Assembly (NCBI GenBank): GCA_011033025.1
Contig: WFMF01000246.1
Span: 62,001-126,000 of the forward strand
Direction of reading: 5' to 3'
From: Beroe forskalii
Taxonomy: Eukaryota; Ctenophora; Nuda; Beroida; Beroidae
DNA length: 64,000 nt
The first letter of the stretch is position 1; each line of letters opens with the position of its first letter. This document shows positions 22,301 to 29,900 of this stretch, one piece after another. Position numbers and translations under genes: made by a program. The notes under the pieces are model-generated. The model was not told the origin of the DNA. It made no database searches and worked only from the letters and a program-made list of their open reading frames with translations.

Positions 22301-25120
22301 GAGCTGATAGCAATACCCCAGCGTTAGACGAATACCTGAGCTGTTAGCAATACCCCCAGTGTTAGGCAAATACCTGAGCTGATAGCAATACCCCCAGTGT
22401 TAGGCAAATACCTGAGCTGATAGCAATACCCCCAGTGTTAGGCAAATACCTGAGCTGTTAGCAATACCCCCAGTGTTAGGCAAATACCTGAGCTGATAGC
22501 AATACCCCCAGTGTTAGGCAAATACCTGAACTGATAGCAATACCCCAGTGTTAGGCAAATACCTGAACTGATAGCAATACCCCCAGTGTTAGGCAAATAC
22601 CTGAGCTGATAGCAATACCCCCAGTGTTAGACAAATACCTGAGCTGATAGCAATACCCCCAGTGTTAGACAAATACCTGAGCTGATAGCAATACCCCCAG
22701 TGTTAGACGAATACCTGAGCTGATAGCAATACCCCAGTGTTAGACAAATACCTGGGCTGATAGCAATACCCCCAGTGTTAGGCAAATACCTGAGCTGATA
22801 GCAATGCCCCCAGTGTTAGACAATTACCTGAGCTGATAGCAATGCCCCCAGTGTTAGACAAATACCTGAGCTGATCGCAATACCCCAGTGTTAGACGAAT
22901 ACCTGAGCTGATAGCAATACCCCCAGTGGGCAGCACCACTACGCTCTCCACAGGTGCCCCGTGGTCTAGAGACAGCGAACTCTCTCCCGCTCCTCTTATC
23001 CCAAACACGCACAGTGTGGTCGTAGCTTCCTGGAGGGATTAGGAGGGTTTAAACCTATATAACCTGTTATAACCCTACTAATTCACAGGGCACCCCACCC
23101 ATTCAATTATATTGATTGGGAGCAACGTGAGTTGGGCGTTTTTCAGAGACTAACTTACGAAATATTCACATAGGCTGAACAAATAAATGAAAGGAAGACA
23201 CCTTGTTTGCCTAACCTTGTCCGGATCGGTTTAACTTTTTTATTAACATTTACCTTGTCGATAACGAAAGTAACATAAATCGGCGTTATAGCTTTATAGG
23301 AAATAGTCGCTTTTACTTTTTCTATTTATTTAGCTGTACCTGTTATCCATACGTCAGGAGACAGGGGAACGGAAGTAGCACTTCTGATGTAATCCTCGTG
23401 ACCGGTCATACACAACAACTCCTCTCCTGTAGGATTTGTTTAGGATTTCTGCCATTAGTAGAATACAATCACTCGGCGGTGCTGACGCAATCAATCTTCT
23501 ATAAACAAGAAAAGGAGCTGTAATGACTAATGCTCAGACAAACAAGTTTGCTGTCACCTGTAGGCAAGTCCCAGCATCTCAGGGTCTTGTCGTCTGCCCC
23601 ACTGATGATGTGCGTGTTGTCCTCACTGAACCTGGTCACGTGCACCGGTCTCACGTGACCTGTCAGCTGCCGGAGAATGGACCTGGTGCCCACCTCGAAC
23701 ACCTGTATCGGGAATCCGGGGATATCTGTTATCCAATATATTTTAGACTGGTGATATCTAATATTCAATATCATATTTTAGACGGTTTAATAAGTTTTTA
23801 CTGTCTACACTGTACCCCGTACCGTTCTGTTGACAATGGCCATTTACCATGGTAGGTACTACTACAGTGGAAACTTTCGCCATTGGTCACCACAGTCCAC
23901 AGCAATTCGCAACTACCTCTGAGTAATCCCAAATCATGTTACCAGGGGGTAAACTAGGTACCATGATGCCATAGTAACTACCTCAGGTATCTTCACACCC
24001 TGCCATCAATAGTTTCCAATGGTAACAACAAAAACCCCATAGGTATAGCAGGGTTTAAATCTGCGAGTACAACTTAAAAATGTGTCAAATTCCATTGATG
24101 AAAATGGTACCATGGATAAGTCCAAAATTCCCAAACAAAAACGGTGCCATTCCAGAAATGTGCTAACTTCCTGTATAAAAATGGTATCAGTTCCCGCCAT
24201 ATCGGAAAAAACCAAACTTACCAGAAAAATGGTACTATTTCAGAAATTTCCCAAAATTGCCCAACAAAAATAGTACCATTTCTGAAAAGAAGTATGGTAC
24301 ATTTGTCATTTACCAAAAATGTGGTTTAAAACCTGCCCCCATAAGCCCCGAAAAGTTAGACCCCCATTAATTGCCAATTTTCAACTCACCTGTATTGAGT
24401 TGTCCTCACACCCTGCTACCACAAGCTTTCCATCCTTTCTGATGCACCCCGAGTAAGCAGTCTTCTTAAACCTGCTGATGCTTTGCTGAACCTCGTTACT
24501 CTGCACGTTGTAGATGTTCACCTTAGAAGAGATTCTGGAGTTAAGAAGTGACTGCTTTGAGTCGAGTAGCACGGGATCGAGAGTGATCAACGCACTCTGT
24601 TCTTGCTAAATTATGCCTAATTGCTGTATTATTCGGTACCTTAGTCCCGGAAGTCACTGTGTAGCAGTAAGGTGGCTCGCAGGAGAATGAGAGATGGGTA
24701 GCCGCTCCGTACTCCTTCACAGCAGCAGCAAACTGAAAACAGCATCTGTGACGGAGGGAGAAAGGAAATTGAAAGCATCATTTCACATTCTGCAAACTTC
24801 CGACATAGGTATAGAGGAAGCCTACATCTAAACAAGTGCTGGAATATGTGGACAAGAGATCCATTCACCACTTACCTACCTATATCTTGAAAGTTCAAAG
24901 TTGAAAGGCTATAGGTCTTCTTGTTCTTCTTTAATGATCACCGGTTTCTAGTTACAACACCCGTAAAGTAAAATAAAGATATTTAGTTTAAGCATGCCAA
25001 TGATCCATGAACTATTTAGTTTCAAATTTACCTTGAACTTTTTCCAGAACCGAGTGTCAGGTGTAGCCTTACAAACAGTCTTTTGTGCTCTGGAATTATC
25101 AGTTTCTTGATGTCTGCCAT
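1337..25120 (-). CDS. UTP15: U3 snoRNA-associated protein UTP15 (12 exons, about 488 aa)
   Basis: Nucleolar WD40 protein of the t-UTP/UTPA subcomplex of the SSU processome, needed for 18S pre-rRNA processing. Exons on the minus strand: 25033-25120, 24640-24732, 24390-24521, 23558-23702, 23340-23426, 22903-23029, 21361-21496, 20910-20994, 19529-19687, 19195-19269, 18745-18928, 1337-1491. WD motifs include ISGADDKTLRCWDLPTG, GSYDHTVRVWD and NKVRVWDVHKGG. The UTP15 C-terminal domain follows (KYDLHLKRF; EVVVSVIQELCRRDALKRVL). The final exon (YSPVLGMSPSIDTLF) lies 17 kb away and joins in phase with the residues expected for the family. Human UTP15 is 518 aa. Exon 1 appears to lack one base in an A-run, and exon 6 appears to have one extra base in a GGGAGAGAG tract; these may be assembly errors or true lesions. 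The start is an ATG in good context giving MADIKKLIIPE. Two introns carry splice-site-derived minisatellites, and the last intron contains the ZP gene. Confidence 0.88.
1895..2310. repeat. Dispersed repeat with AAAATGGTNCCATT motifs, copy 1
   Basis: This contains several spaced copies of an AAAAATGGNNCCATT-like palindromic motif, flanked by C-rich segments of the CCCCCTTAAACCCCC type. The same two ingredients recur at 24010-24390, and a related C/G-rich block is at 5395-5485. The short open frame here (1933-2148) is repeat sequence, not a gene. Confidence 0.5.
3046..3262 (+). repeat. Dispersed repeat family, copy 1 of 3
   Basis: It shares AAATTTGAGCTTGCCAAGAA and flanking sequence, in inverted orientation, with 7060-7215 and 38866-39020. 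The other two copies read TTCTTGGCAAGCTCAAAT and end in an ATTATTCACGTG segment. All are probably fragments of one transposable element; the internal ORFs do not look like genes. Confidence 0.5.
4245..16456 (-). CDS. ZP-domain membrane/secreted protein, nested in a UTP15 intron (about 344 aa)
   Basis: Nine exons in consistent codon phase: 16330-16456, 16003-16101, 15456-15568, 15049-15136 (or its copy 12738-12825), 9276-9439, 7875-7978, 5607-5756, 4695-4819, 4245-4309. A signal peptide (CFFVWLVMLLSFNVAEA) is followed by a ZP-N module with the family pattern of cysteines, DLITYSNTLKF and VDITCTFD. ZP-C follows with LGDTLTFTV, SYAILEGG and FEFAAASNQLVSVTVMVC. Next come a cysteine pair, a furin-type site RRKRRS and a C-terminal hydrophobic tail (LNLTALLMVFAIAF) at the stop. 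This order (ZP, then cleavage site, then membrane tail) is typical of ZP polymerising proteins of egg coats and apical matrices. The tail has no cytoplasmic residues, so a GPI anchor is possible. Specific identity unknown. ATG choice is uncertain: 16411 gives a more compact signal peptide. Confidence 0.78.
5950..6010 (+). repeat. SINE tail remnant
   Basis: The stretch around 5972-5998 (GAATCCTTAAATTCCTGTCA, then TTGGC) matches the 3' part of the tRNA-derived SINE at 63247-63553 nearly base for base. The tRNA head is missing, so this looks like a 5'-truncated old copy inside a ZP-gene intron. Confidence 0.45.
6930..7000. repeat. Short tandem repeat, 15 bp, about three copies
   Basis: The unit GTCGAACTTCCGGGT is repeated about three times in an intron of the ZP gene. 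It lies next to copy 2 of the dispersed repeat at 7060-7215. It gives a shadow ORF with repeated EVRHP. Confidence 0.6.
7060..7215. repeat. Dispersed repeat family, copy 2 of 3
   Basis: It shares TGATTATAATCTGCACGTGC at its left side and TTCTTGGCAAGCTCAAAT to ATTATTCACGTG at its right side with 38866-39020. It is related in inverted orientation to 3046-3262. Confidence 0.5.
8220..8440. repeat. Degenerate tandem repeat with TCAAATGGGCCTGT motif
   Basis: Several imperfect copies of a unit containing TCTCAAATGGGCCTGT(G) are spaced by roughly 25-40 bases in a ZP-gene intron. The overlapping ORFs on both strands are explained by the repeat and match nothing I recognise. Confidence 0.45.
10235..10990. 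repeat. Large imperfect palindrome
   Basis: The left arm starts CATTATGCACCTTCCAGGC and the right arm ends with its complement (GCCTGGAAGGTGCATAATG). Both arms carry the segment CCCTATAGGCACCAGG or its complement and repeated GCGCAATAAATTATTGCGCA-type palindromes. The centre lies near 10610 and contains paired CCTCGGCCTTCGGCCTCGG hairpins. This would form a cruciform with arms of roughly 350 bp. Confidence 0.75.
11668..11770. repeat. Nested hairpin in the terminal repeat
   Basis: Concentric complementary pairs are visible: TACTACACAC with GTGTGTAGTA outside, then GGTGTGGATT with AATCCACACC, then ATATTCC with GGAATAT, closing on GGC-GAA-GCC. The copy at 9892-9990 has the same plan with more mismatches. 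Confidence 0.7.
11985..12660. repeat. 40-bp minisatellite, copy 1
   Basis: About 16 units of about 40 bp contain GTGAGTGGTGTCAAGGG and CCCCTGCTTATGAAG. Units vary by small indels. The same array recurs at 14390-14975 as part of a larger duplication that includes a ZP-gene exon. Each unit has a donor-like AAGTGAGT on the plus strand, but the gene is on the minus strand, and I found no exon from which this unit derives. Confidence 0.85.
12738..12825 (-). CDS. Second copy of an 88-nt ZP-N exon
   Basis: The sequence is the same as the exon at 15049-15136 as I read it (LKFTRDASQEVFLYPEASVD, then ITCTFDKSL), with the same acceptor (TCTCTTACAG) and donor (GTAAGT). It lies in the left copy of a duplication with flanking minisatellites. 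At 88 nt it is not a multiple of three, so using both copies together would shift the frame. It can only be an alternative to the other copy, or unused. Confidence 0.6.
12925..13255. repeat. Minisatellite with GGAAGCTCTCAGGGG unit, copy 1
   Basis: This is an irregular array of units such as AGTGGGCACTAGGAAGCTCT and GGGGTAGTGGGAATCTAGC just upstream, in gene sense, of the duplicated ZP exon. A shorter array of the same family is at 15232-15415. Confidence 0.75.
14390..14975. repeat. 40-bp minisatellite, copy 2
   Basis: This is the same unit family as 11985-12660, with about 14 copies. It is followed by near-identical single-copy sequence and the ZP exon at 15049-15136, which marks a 2.3-kb-spaced tandem duplication inside the ZP gene. 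Confidence 0.85.
15232..15415. repeat. Minisatellite with GGAAGCTCTCAGGGG unit, copy 2
   Basis: This is the shorter counterpart of 12925-13255, with about five units, also placed just 5' (in gene sense) of the duplicated exon. Confidence 0.7.
16457..18744. other. Gene-free part of the last UTP15 intron
   Basis: This lies upstream of the ZP gene start, so it should hold its promoter, but I see no TATA box or other clear element. A run of about 15 G residues sits at 17210-17224. A GGCCATGAT triplication lies near 17553-17580, and GGTGTACCCTGGGTGTACAC-like sequence is near 18530. The 114-codon minus ORF at 16751-17095 matches no family I know. Confidence 0.5.
19671..20706. repeat. 29-bp minisatellite made from the UTP15 exon 9 acceptor
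   Basis: About 35 units of about 29 bp. Read on the gene strand each unit is TTTCAACCCCCAG followed by GCGCACAACACTCACC. The true exon 9 begins with exactly those 16 bases after the same CCCCAG (exon high end at 19687), so the authentic 3' splice site is the array copy nearest the exon. Units differ mainly by one C in the CCCC run and by A/G changes. No frame contains a stop, which creates long meaningless ORFs of 394 and 446 codons on the minus strand. Confidence 0.9.
21484..21545. repeat. 27-bp tandem duplication of the UTP15 exon 7 acceptor
   Basis: On the gene strand CACCCTCTCAG|GAAGTAACA occurs twice, 27 bases apart. The nearer copy starts exon 7 (GSNKVRVWD). The farther copy would add nine residues in phase (GSNTMHTLS). 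Confidence 0.8.
21537..22927. repeat. 38-bp minisatellite made from the UTP15 exon 6 donor
   Basis: About 36 units. On the gene strand each unit contains CTGGGGGTATTGCTATCAGC then TCAG|GTATTYGTCTAACA. The first part is the last 24 bases of exon 6 (encoding TGGIAISS) and the second is its 5' splice site and first intron bases. The authentic donor (exon low end 22903) is the first unit. Some units differ by one C or by A/T and A/G changes, and near-identical sub-blocks recur, as expected from tandem expansion. Confidence 0.9.
24010..24390. repeat. Dispersed repeat with AAAATGGTNCCATT motifs, copy 2
   Basis: Five or six spaced AAAATGGTACCAT-like motifs lie between C-rich ends (AACCCCATAGG; AAGTTAGACCCCCATTAATT), as at 1895-2310. 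It lies in a UTP15 intron and ends only about 10 bases from the donor of exon 3. Confidence 0.5.
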
Positions 25121-25446
25121 GGCTCAAAAATTAGTCAAAATCATTGAGATGCAAAAAAAAATGATGGACTTTAAATCATGAAGATAGGGCGACATCCATG
25201 GATCATAACATTTCCTATGGATCAGGAAATTCTTGCAATACTCAATAGAACCAATTCTTCATTCCTGTTTGAATTTTTGTAGAATCTCAATTTTTCAAAC
25301 TTCAAAATAAGAAATAAGAAAAGACTCTTTCATATCATGTATCATATTCACATATTTACAAAAGTAATTCGCTTACGACTCTTAAAAAACCATAGACAAA
25401 TCTAGAAATACGTGACCCCGGTTTTTCACAACTACATCCATACCCC

Positions 25447-27552
25447 TCAAAACAGGATGTCATGGACCTGTACGCAGCAGTCTGACGCGCAGGTCACGAG
25501 TCTCCCCGTCTTATCCACCACGAGGCCCTCCACAGAGCCGTGGTGCAGCCTCTCTTGATACAGCACTCTTCCACTCACCAGGTCCCTCGTTATGAGGTAG
25601 CCGTTCTCAGTACCACACACTACCAGGACCTGACCTGCGCAGCTGCTGAACACCTCAGTGGCAAGAGTGCTACTGAGGATAGTGTTGTCAGTAGTGTTGT
25701 CAGTAGTGTTGTCAGTAGTGTTGTCAGTAGTGTTTTCAGGAGTGTTGTCAGTAGTGTTGTCAGGTATAGTTACCACAGTGACTTCACCAGGTGACGTTGC
25801 TGGTCTGATGATAACACCAAGGTAAGTCAGAGTACAGAAGCCTATGACACCCTCAGGGAGAGATAAAACGGACAGTTTGGTTCGTGTTTCAGTCTCCCGG
25901 ATTACAATAGTGTTGTCATCCGAACAACTGACAACCAAAGATAACCCAGCGTGGCGGATCCAGGCTAGACTTGTCACAGCGAGCGCGTGATCTCTGAACT
26001 CTGACACTGTTGTCTGAGATTCTAGGTCCGTGATTTTAACAGTTTGATCCTCAGAACAGGTTGCTATTTGGGTGGCACACGGACTAAAGACAAGGGACCA
26101 AACCTCCGCTTTTATACCGAGAGATCCGAATCTGAGATCGCAAGGTTCTACGCTGGGATGGTGTATTTTGAGGGAGAACAGGTGTGAGAGAATGGCAGAG
26201 GATCCACATAGCGTGATATCGTACATCTCAATAGCCCCGGTGACGAGCCCAAAACACAGTCTATCTGAGGTGGTCCTGATGCAGGTGATGGTGTCCTCGT
26301 GGTGCACTACGAGATCAGGAGCCCCACTCTCCGGACCCCACTGGAGCAGACACCCACTGAGGGTCCCAATGAACACCACCAGGGAGTCTTCTGCAGGTCG
26401 CACTGCAGCCAGACACCTGATACTATCGTCTATCTTTACTCTGTCAACAGGATTTGAAGAGGATGAGGTGTCCCAGATGAGGACATTGCCCGCGAGATCA
26501 CCACTGATTACACTAGTGTCGCAAACACACAGCCCACAACAAGAGATCTCGTGGAATAAGAACGGTGTTAATTTAGTTTCTAGAGCAGGCGCTGCATGGA
26601 TTTCAGATAAATCATGGACCCCAGAACCTGTTTCTAGACCCTTCAAAGCTTTCTCCTCGAATTCTACTCTGAACACCCCGTCGACCGTTCCAATCCAAAG
26701 CATGTTTCCCACCAGCTCCATAAAGCAACAGAAACTTCCAGGTCCCTCAAAAGTCCGCAGGGTACTTCCGTTTCTAACATCCAATATGACATACTTTTCA
26801 CAACTTCTCTGAAGCAGGATATTTTCAGGTGATACAAACTGAATGGCCCATATCGGTGACTTGGAAACACCCTTCAAATTATCGGATGGAATCTGCCGCA
26901 TGGTTTGTGTATCAAGGAGCATCAGATCTCTGCTCTGAAAAGCCAGGACTATGTACTTCTCATTGATGGCGTGTCCGATAGCAGCTGATTTCTCGGTCAG
27001 CAACTCGAACTTAGCCTCCAGTTCCATCTTCTCGTTGTACCGCAGGAGGGAGAACTGGGGCTCCACCCACTTCCAGACGTAGAGCCGGCCCCGGTGGCAG
27101 GCCACCTGCCACACTGCATCACGGAGCTCCTCCGAGACTCCGACCACGCCCCCCGCCCCCACCTCCACCACCACGACACTCCCCGGAGCGAAGTTACTCG
27201 TGCCCCGGGACAGCACCACGAGGTGGGAGGGAGTGAGGAACTTCACTGCGGCACAGGGGGGGTTAGGGGCGGGGAACGTGTATTTCAGTTGCCAGGTTTT
27301 GTCGTACACTGCCACCAATCCCGACCAATCACACGTTGCGTACAGCTGGGAGGACTGGCAGGCGAAGGTGATGATGCTCCTGTGAGGTGTTCTGATGCGA
27401 GGTGGAGGATCTGAGGTGGCGGGCGCTGAGGTGGACCAAGTCTTCATCTCACGTGACAGAGGGACACAGATAGAGTCCGGGGAGGAGACAATGGCTCCCA
27501 GAGTAATGGTGTGGCTCCCAAACACACGGGATTCCAGGGTAAAGTCTTCCAT
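25447..27552 (-). CDS. WD40-repeat protein of unassigned family (about 701 aa)
   Basis: This is a long uninterrupted frame with many WD-like blades: LYATCDWSGLVAVYDKTWQL, VISGDLAGNVLIWDTSS, EVWSLVFSPCATQIATCSED followed by QTVKITDL, LVVSCSDDNTIVIRETET, and a last blade SVEGLVVDKTGRLVTCASDC. No transmembrane segment or signal peptide is evident. I could not place it in a named family. The first ATG in frame encodes MEDFTLESR at 27552. The frame stays open upstream to a possible acceptor (GATATAG) near 27630, so an upstream exon may exist. A threonine/asparagine/aspartate repeat (TTDN)n interrupts the blades near residue 605. The stop lies about 330 bases upstream of the UTP15 start, on the same strand. 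Confidence 0.8.
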   Translation of the reverse strand: MEDFTLESRVFGSHTITLGAIVSSPDSICVPLSREMKTWSTSAPATSDPPPRIRTPHRSIITFACQSSQLYATCDWSGLVAVYDKTWQLKYTFPAPNPPCAAVKFLTPSHLVVLSRGTSNFAPGSVVVVEVGAGGVVGVSEELRDAVWQVACHRGRLYVWKWVEPQFSLLRYNEKMELEAKFELLTEKSAAIGHAINEKYIVLAFQSRDLMLLDTQTMRQIPSDNLKGVSKSPIWAIQFVSPENILLQRSCEKYVILDVRNGSTLRTFEGPGSFCCFMELVGNMLWIGTVDGVFRVEFEEKALKGLETGSGVHDLSEIHAAPALETKLTPFLFHEISCCGLCVCDTSVISGDLAGNVLIWDTSSSSNPVDRVKIDDSIRCLAAVRPAEDSLVVFIGTLSGCLLQWGPESGAPDLVVHHEDTITCIRTTSDRLCFGLVTGAIEMYDITLCGSSAILSHLFSLKIHHPSVEPCDLRFGSLGIKAEVWSLVFSPCATQIATCSEDQTVKITDLESQTTVSEFRDHALAVTSLAWIRHAGLSLVVSCSDDNTIVIRETETRTKLSVLSLPEGVIGFCTLTYLGVIIRPATSPGEVTVVTIPDNTTDNTPENTTDNTTDNTTDNTTDNTILSSTLATEVFSSCAGQVLVVCGTENGYLITRDLVSGRVLYQERLHHGSVEGLVVDKTGRLVTCASDCCVQVHDILF
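25675..25775 (-). repeat. In-frame 15/12-bp coding repeat (TTDN)n in the WD40 gene
   Basis: On the plus strand GTTGTCAGTAGT recurs seven or eight times with small variations. In the protein it encodes TTDNTTDNTTDN, a hydrophilic loop between two WD blades. The repeat keeps frame and is probably length-variable between alleles. Confidence 0.8.
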
Positions 27553-27585
27553 TATAGCGGGAGATAGTGCAGTCACTCGGTCCAA

Positions 27586-29900
27586 GGCATCAGTGGGACT
27601 TGATAAACGTGAGTCATTACTTGCTACCTATATCCTATTTAATGAGAGGTTTTATCGATTTTAAATTTATTATTTAAGGTAAGCCTGAACTCATGTTAAT
27701 AAATCTTGAGAATTGAATTGATTATCTAATGGCCACAAAACGAAGAGTCCGTTACCCTTCAAATAAAATACTGCATTATACCTAATACTCTAATACTTAC
27801 TCTTCACGGTGTTGAATATAGAATTAGCATTTGGCATACTTCATACTTTGAAAGATGTTGTAAGAGGATACAAATTCGAATGAAACCCAATCGATTCAAA
27901 AATCAAGTTTTCATTAAAATGAGCGTTACAATGATTCCCGCCCTGGCCAGGGCGGTAACCCCCTGCATATCAGAAAAATAAAAAGAAATAGAGAGTCAGG
28001 ACCTATCTAGAACGATTCGTCGTAAAATTTTAGGTCTAGAACAACCGTTCTTATAGATACGCGTATACTTAAATCGCACGCTACAGTAACGTAACTGGCC
28101 AGGGCTATATATGAGAGAATTCAGTGTCACAGGAGTTTATATAATAATAATAAGATAATTTGTGACCCAATTTAAATCGATGAGATCTCAAGTTCTACAA
28201 ATGGTAGAGTCATGATCGAGGTCAAGTTTTGTTGATCTAAGATGGGAGTGTGGCTTAGGCTATGTGAGAAGTTCTGGTGACGTCATTTTCACGTCACTAT
28301 GACGTCATCAACTTAGCGAAATTTTGTTTCTTTTCTAGCGAAAATAAGCTAATTTCGAGCGCATTTTTCACCAAGAAGGAAAGGAGATAGCTGTCTGATT
28401 TTTTCGGAACAATTTTTAGCAAATTTAAAGAGCTTTCAGAAAATCATATGGATTATTGGGCTATCTTGATTTTTCATCGAGATATACGCGATTTTCTAAG
28501 GTACGGTGAAAAATCGATTTCCAAATTATTGGACAAAACTTAAATGAGTGAGATGTCAAGAACTACGACTTATCTTGAGATGAGACCGGCCAAAGTATGT
28601 TGTGCTAAGGCGGAATTGTGGCTTAGGCTATATGGGAAGATGGTTTGAGCCTATTTGGGTGCTGTGATGACGTCATCAAAATCGCGTAAAACCACTAAAA
28701 TAGCGTATTTTGCGATAAAATGCTATTTTGCGCTACTTTGAACATCTCTAACTGAGAGAGTTTTCATCGGAATATGTTTTACTTCGATATTTTGCTTTTA
28801 GACCTCGAGATTTAGCTATAAAACGAGTTTCAAGGTGATCGGTCGAAATATGTTGTCATGCGAAGCCTCTAAAAATTGAGCCGCAAAATGGTTGAAATTA
28901 CGTTAATGATGAAAAATTGTCCTGTAGCCCTATTCTGTGATGCGATGGTGAACTAATAATGGTTTCTTCATGTCTCGCAGTTACTAAATGTGGGAAATAT
29001 ACGATGAAATAGTGAATCACGTGAGTTCACGTGGACGTTTTGTACTTTTGTAGAAATTAGGGGATTTCAAGAAAATGATATTTACACGCGATTTTCGACT
29101 TGATTACGTTGAAATAAGTTCAAATACGACTAATGCACGTGAAATTAGATCTAAGTGCTACATTTCAGCACGTGAGTTCACGTGGACGATTTGTAGAAAT
29201 CAGGAAATTGGTAAATTCTAGTAATTCCAAGTTAGAATAACGTTGTTTCGGAATGCGTGAGGTTTAGTTACGTTGGTTCCAACCGAAAGAAATGGACTGA
29301 CGTCAACAAATCAGCAGGGGGTTACTACGACAACCGTCCCGGTTTTGGAGAGCCTTATAACAATTTAACAATATGGTACATAACATTATAAGAATCAGTA
29401 TCAAATATATCACATTTTAGATAGATTTCATAAAACTTAATAAAGGTAGGAAATTGACTCTTGAAAGATCAAGAATTTTGAAAAATACAAGCAGTATCAT
29501 AATATCATATGAAAGGAATGGAGCAATCTAAAGATCCAAGGATTATTATTAACAAATCGCAAGAAGATCATTAAAATATGGAGAATCACAAAAAATTTTC
29601 TAAGCGAAATTCTAAGTAACTAAATCATGAATGCTAAAATTCAAATTAAATATCTACTGATCGATTCAAAATTAATTTTCTGATACTCAAAACATCTGAA
29701 AACTGTACACGAGTATTTGGTGGTTCATGAATTGACCACTTTACACCGTCATATCTCTTTGAACCACCAACTATCCATGCACTGCCTCAGAAGTACAATA
29801 ATTCAAACTACACACTACTCACGAAATCACATGAATGGGTTCTGTTACACTACTTTGCTGGTAAGCTAGTACACAAGATGCCATATCTTGCTCACGTACT
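27586..29900. other. Gene-free spacer with a candidate non-autonomous element
   Basis: No coding exon was found. Two diverged copies of a roughly 380-bp unit are visible (28150-28330 and 28540-28720: GTGGCTTAGGCTAT followed by a TGACGTCATCAA palindrome). CACGTGAGTTCACGTGGACG occurs twice (29018 and 29169). The sequence TAACCCCCTGC at about 27957 is the inverted complement of GCAGGGGGTTA near 29315. They may be the ends of an element about 1.37 kb long. Confidence 0.35.

Noticed and set aside
26072..26812. 246-codon plus-strand ORF
   Set aside because: It is antisense to the WD-repeat gene, whose protein has clear domain structure; it matches no family.
27553..27585. WD-repeat ORF start at 27585
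   Set aside because: That codon is TTG on the minus strand; the first in-frame ATG is at 27552, unless an upstream exon is spliced in.
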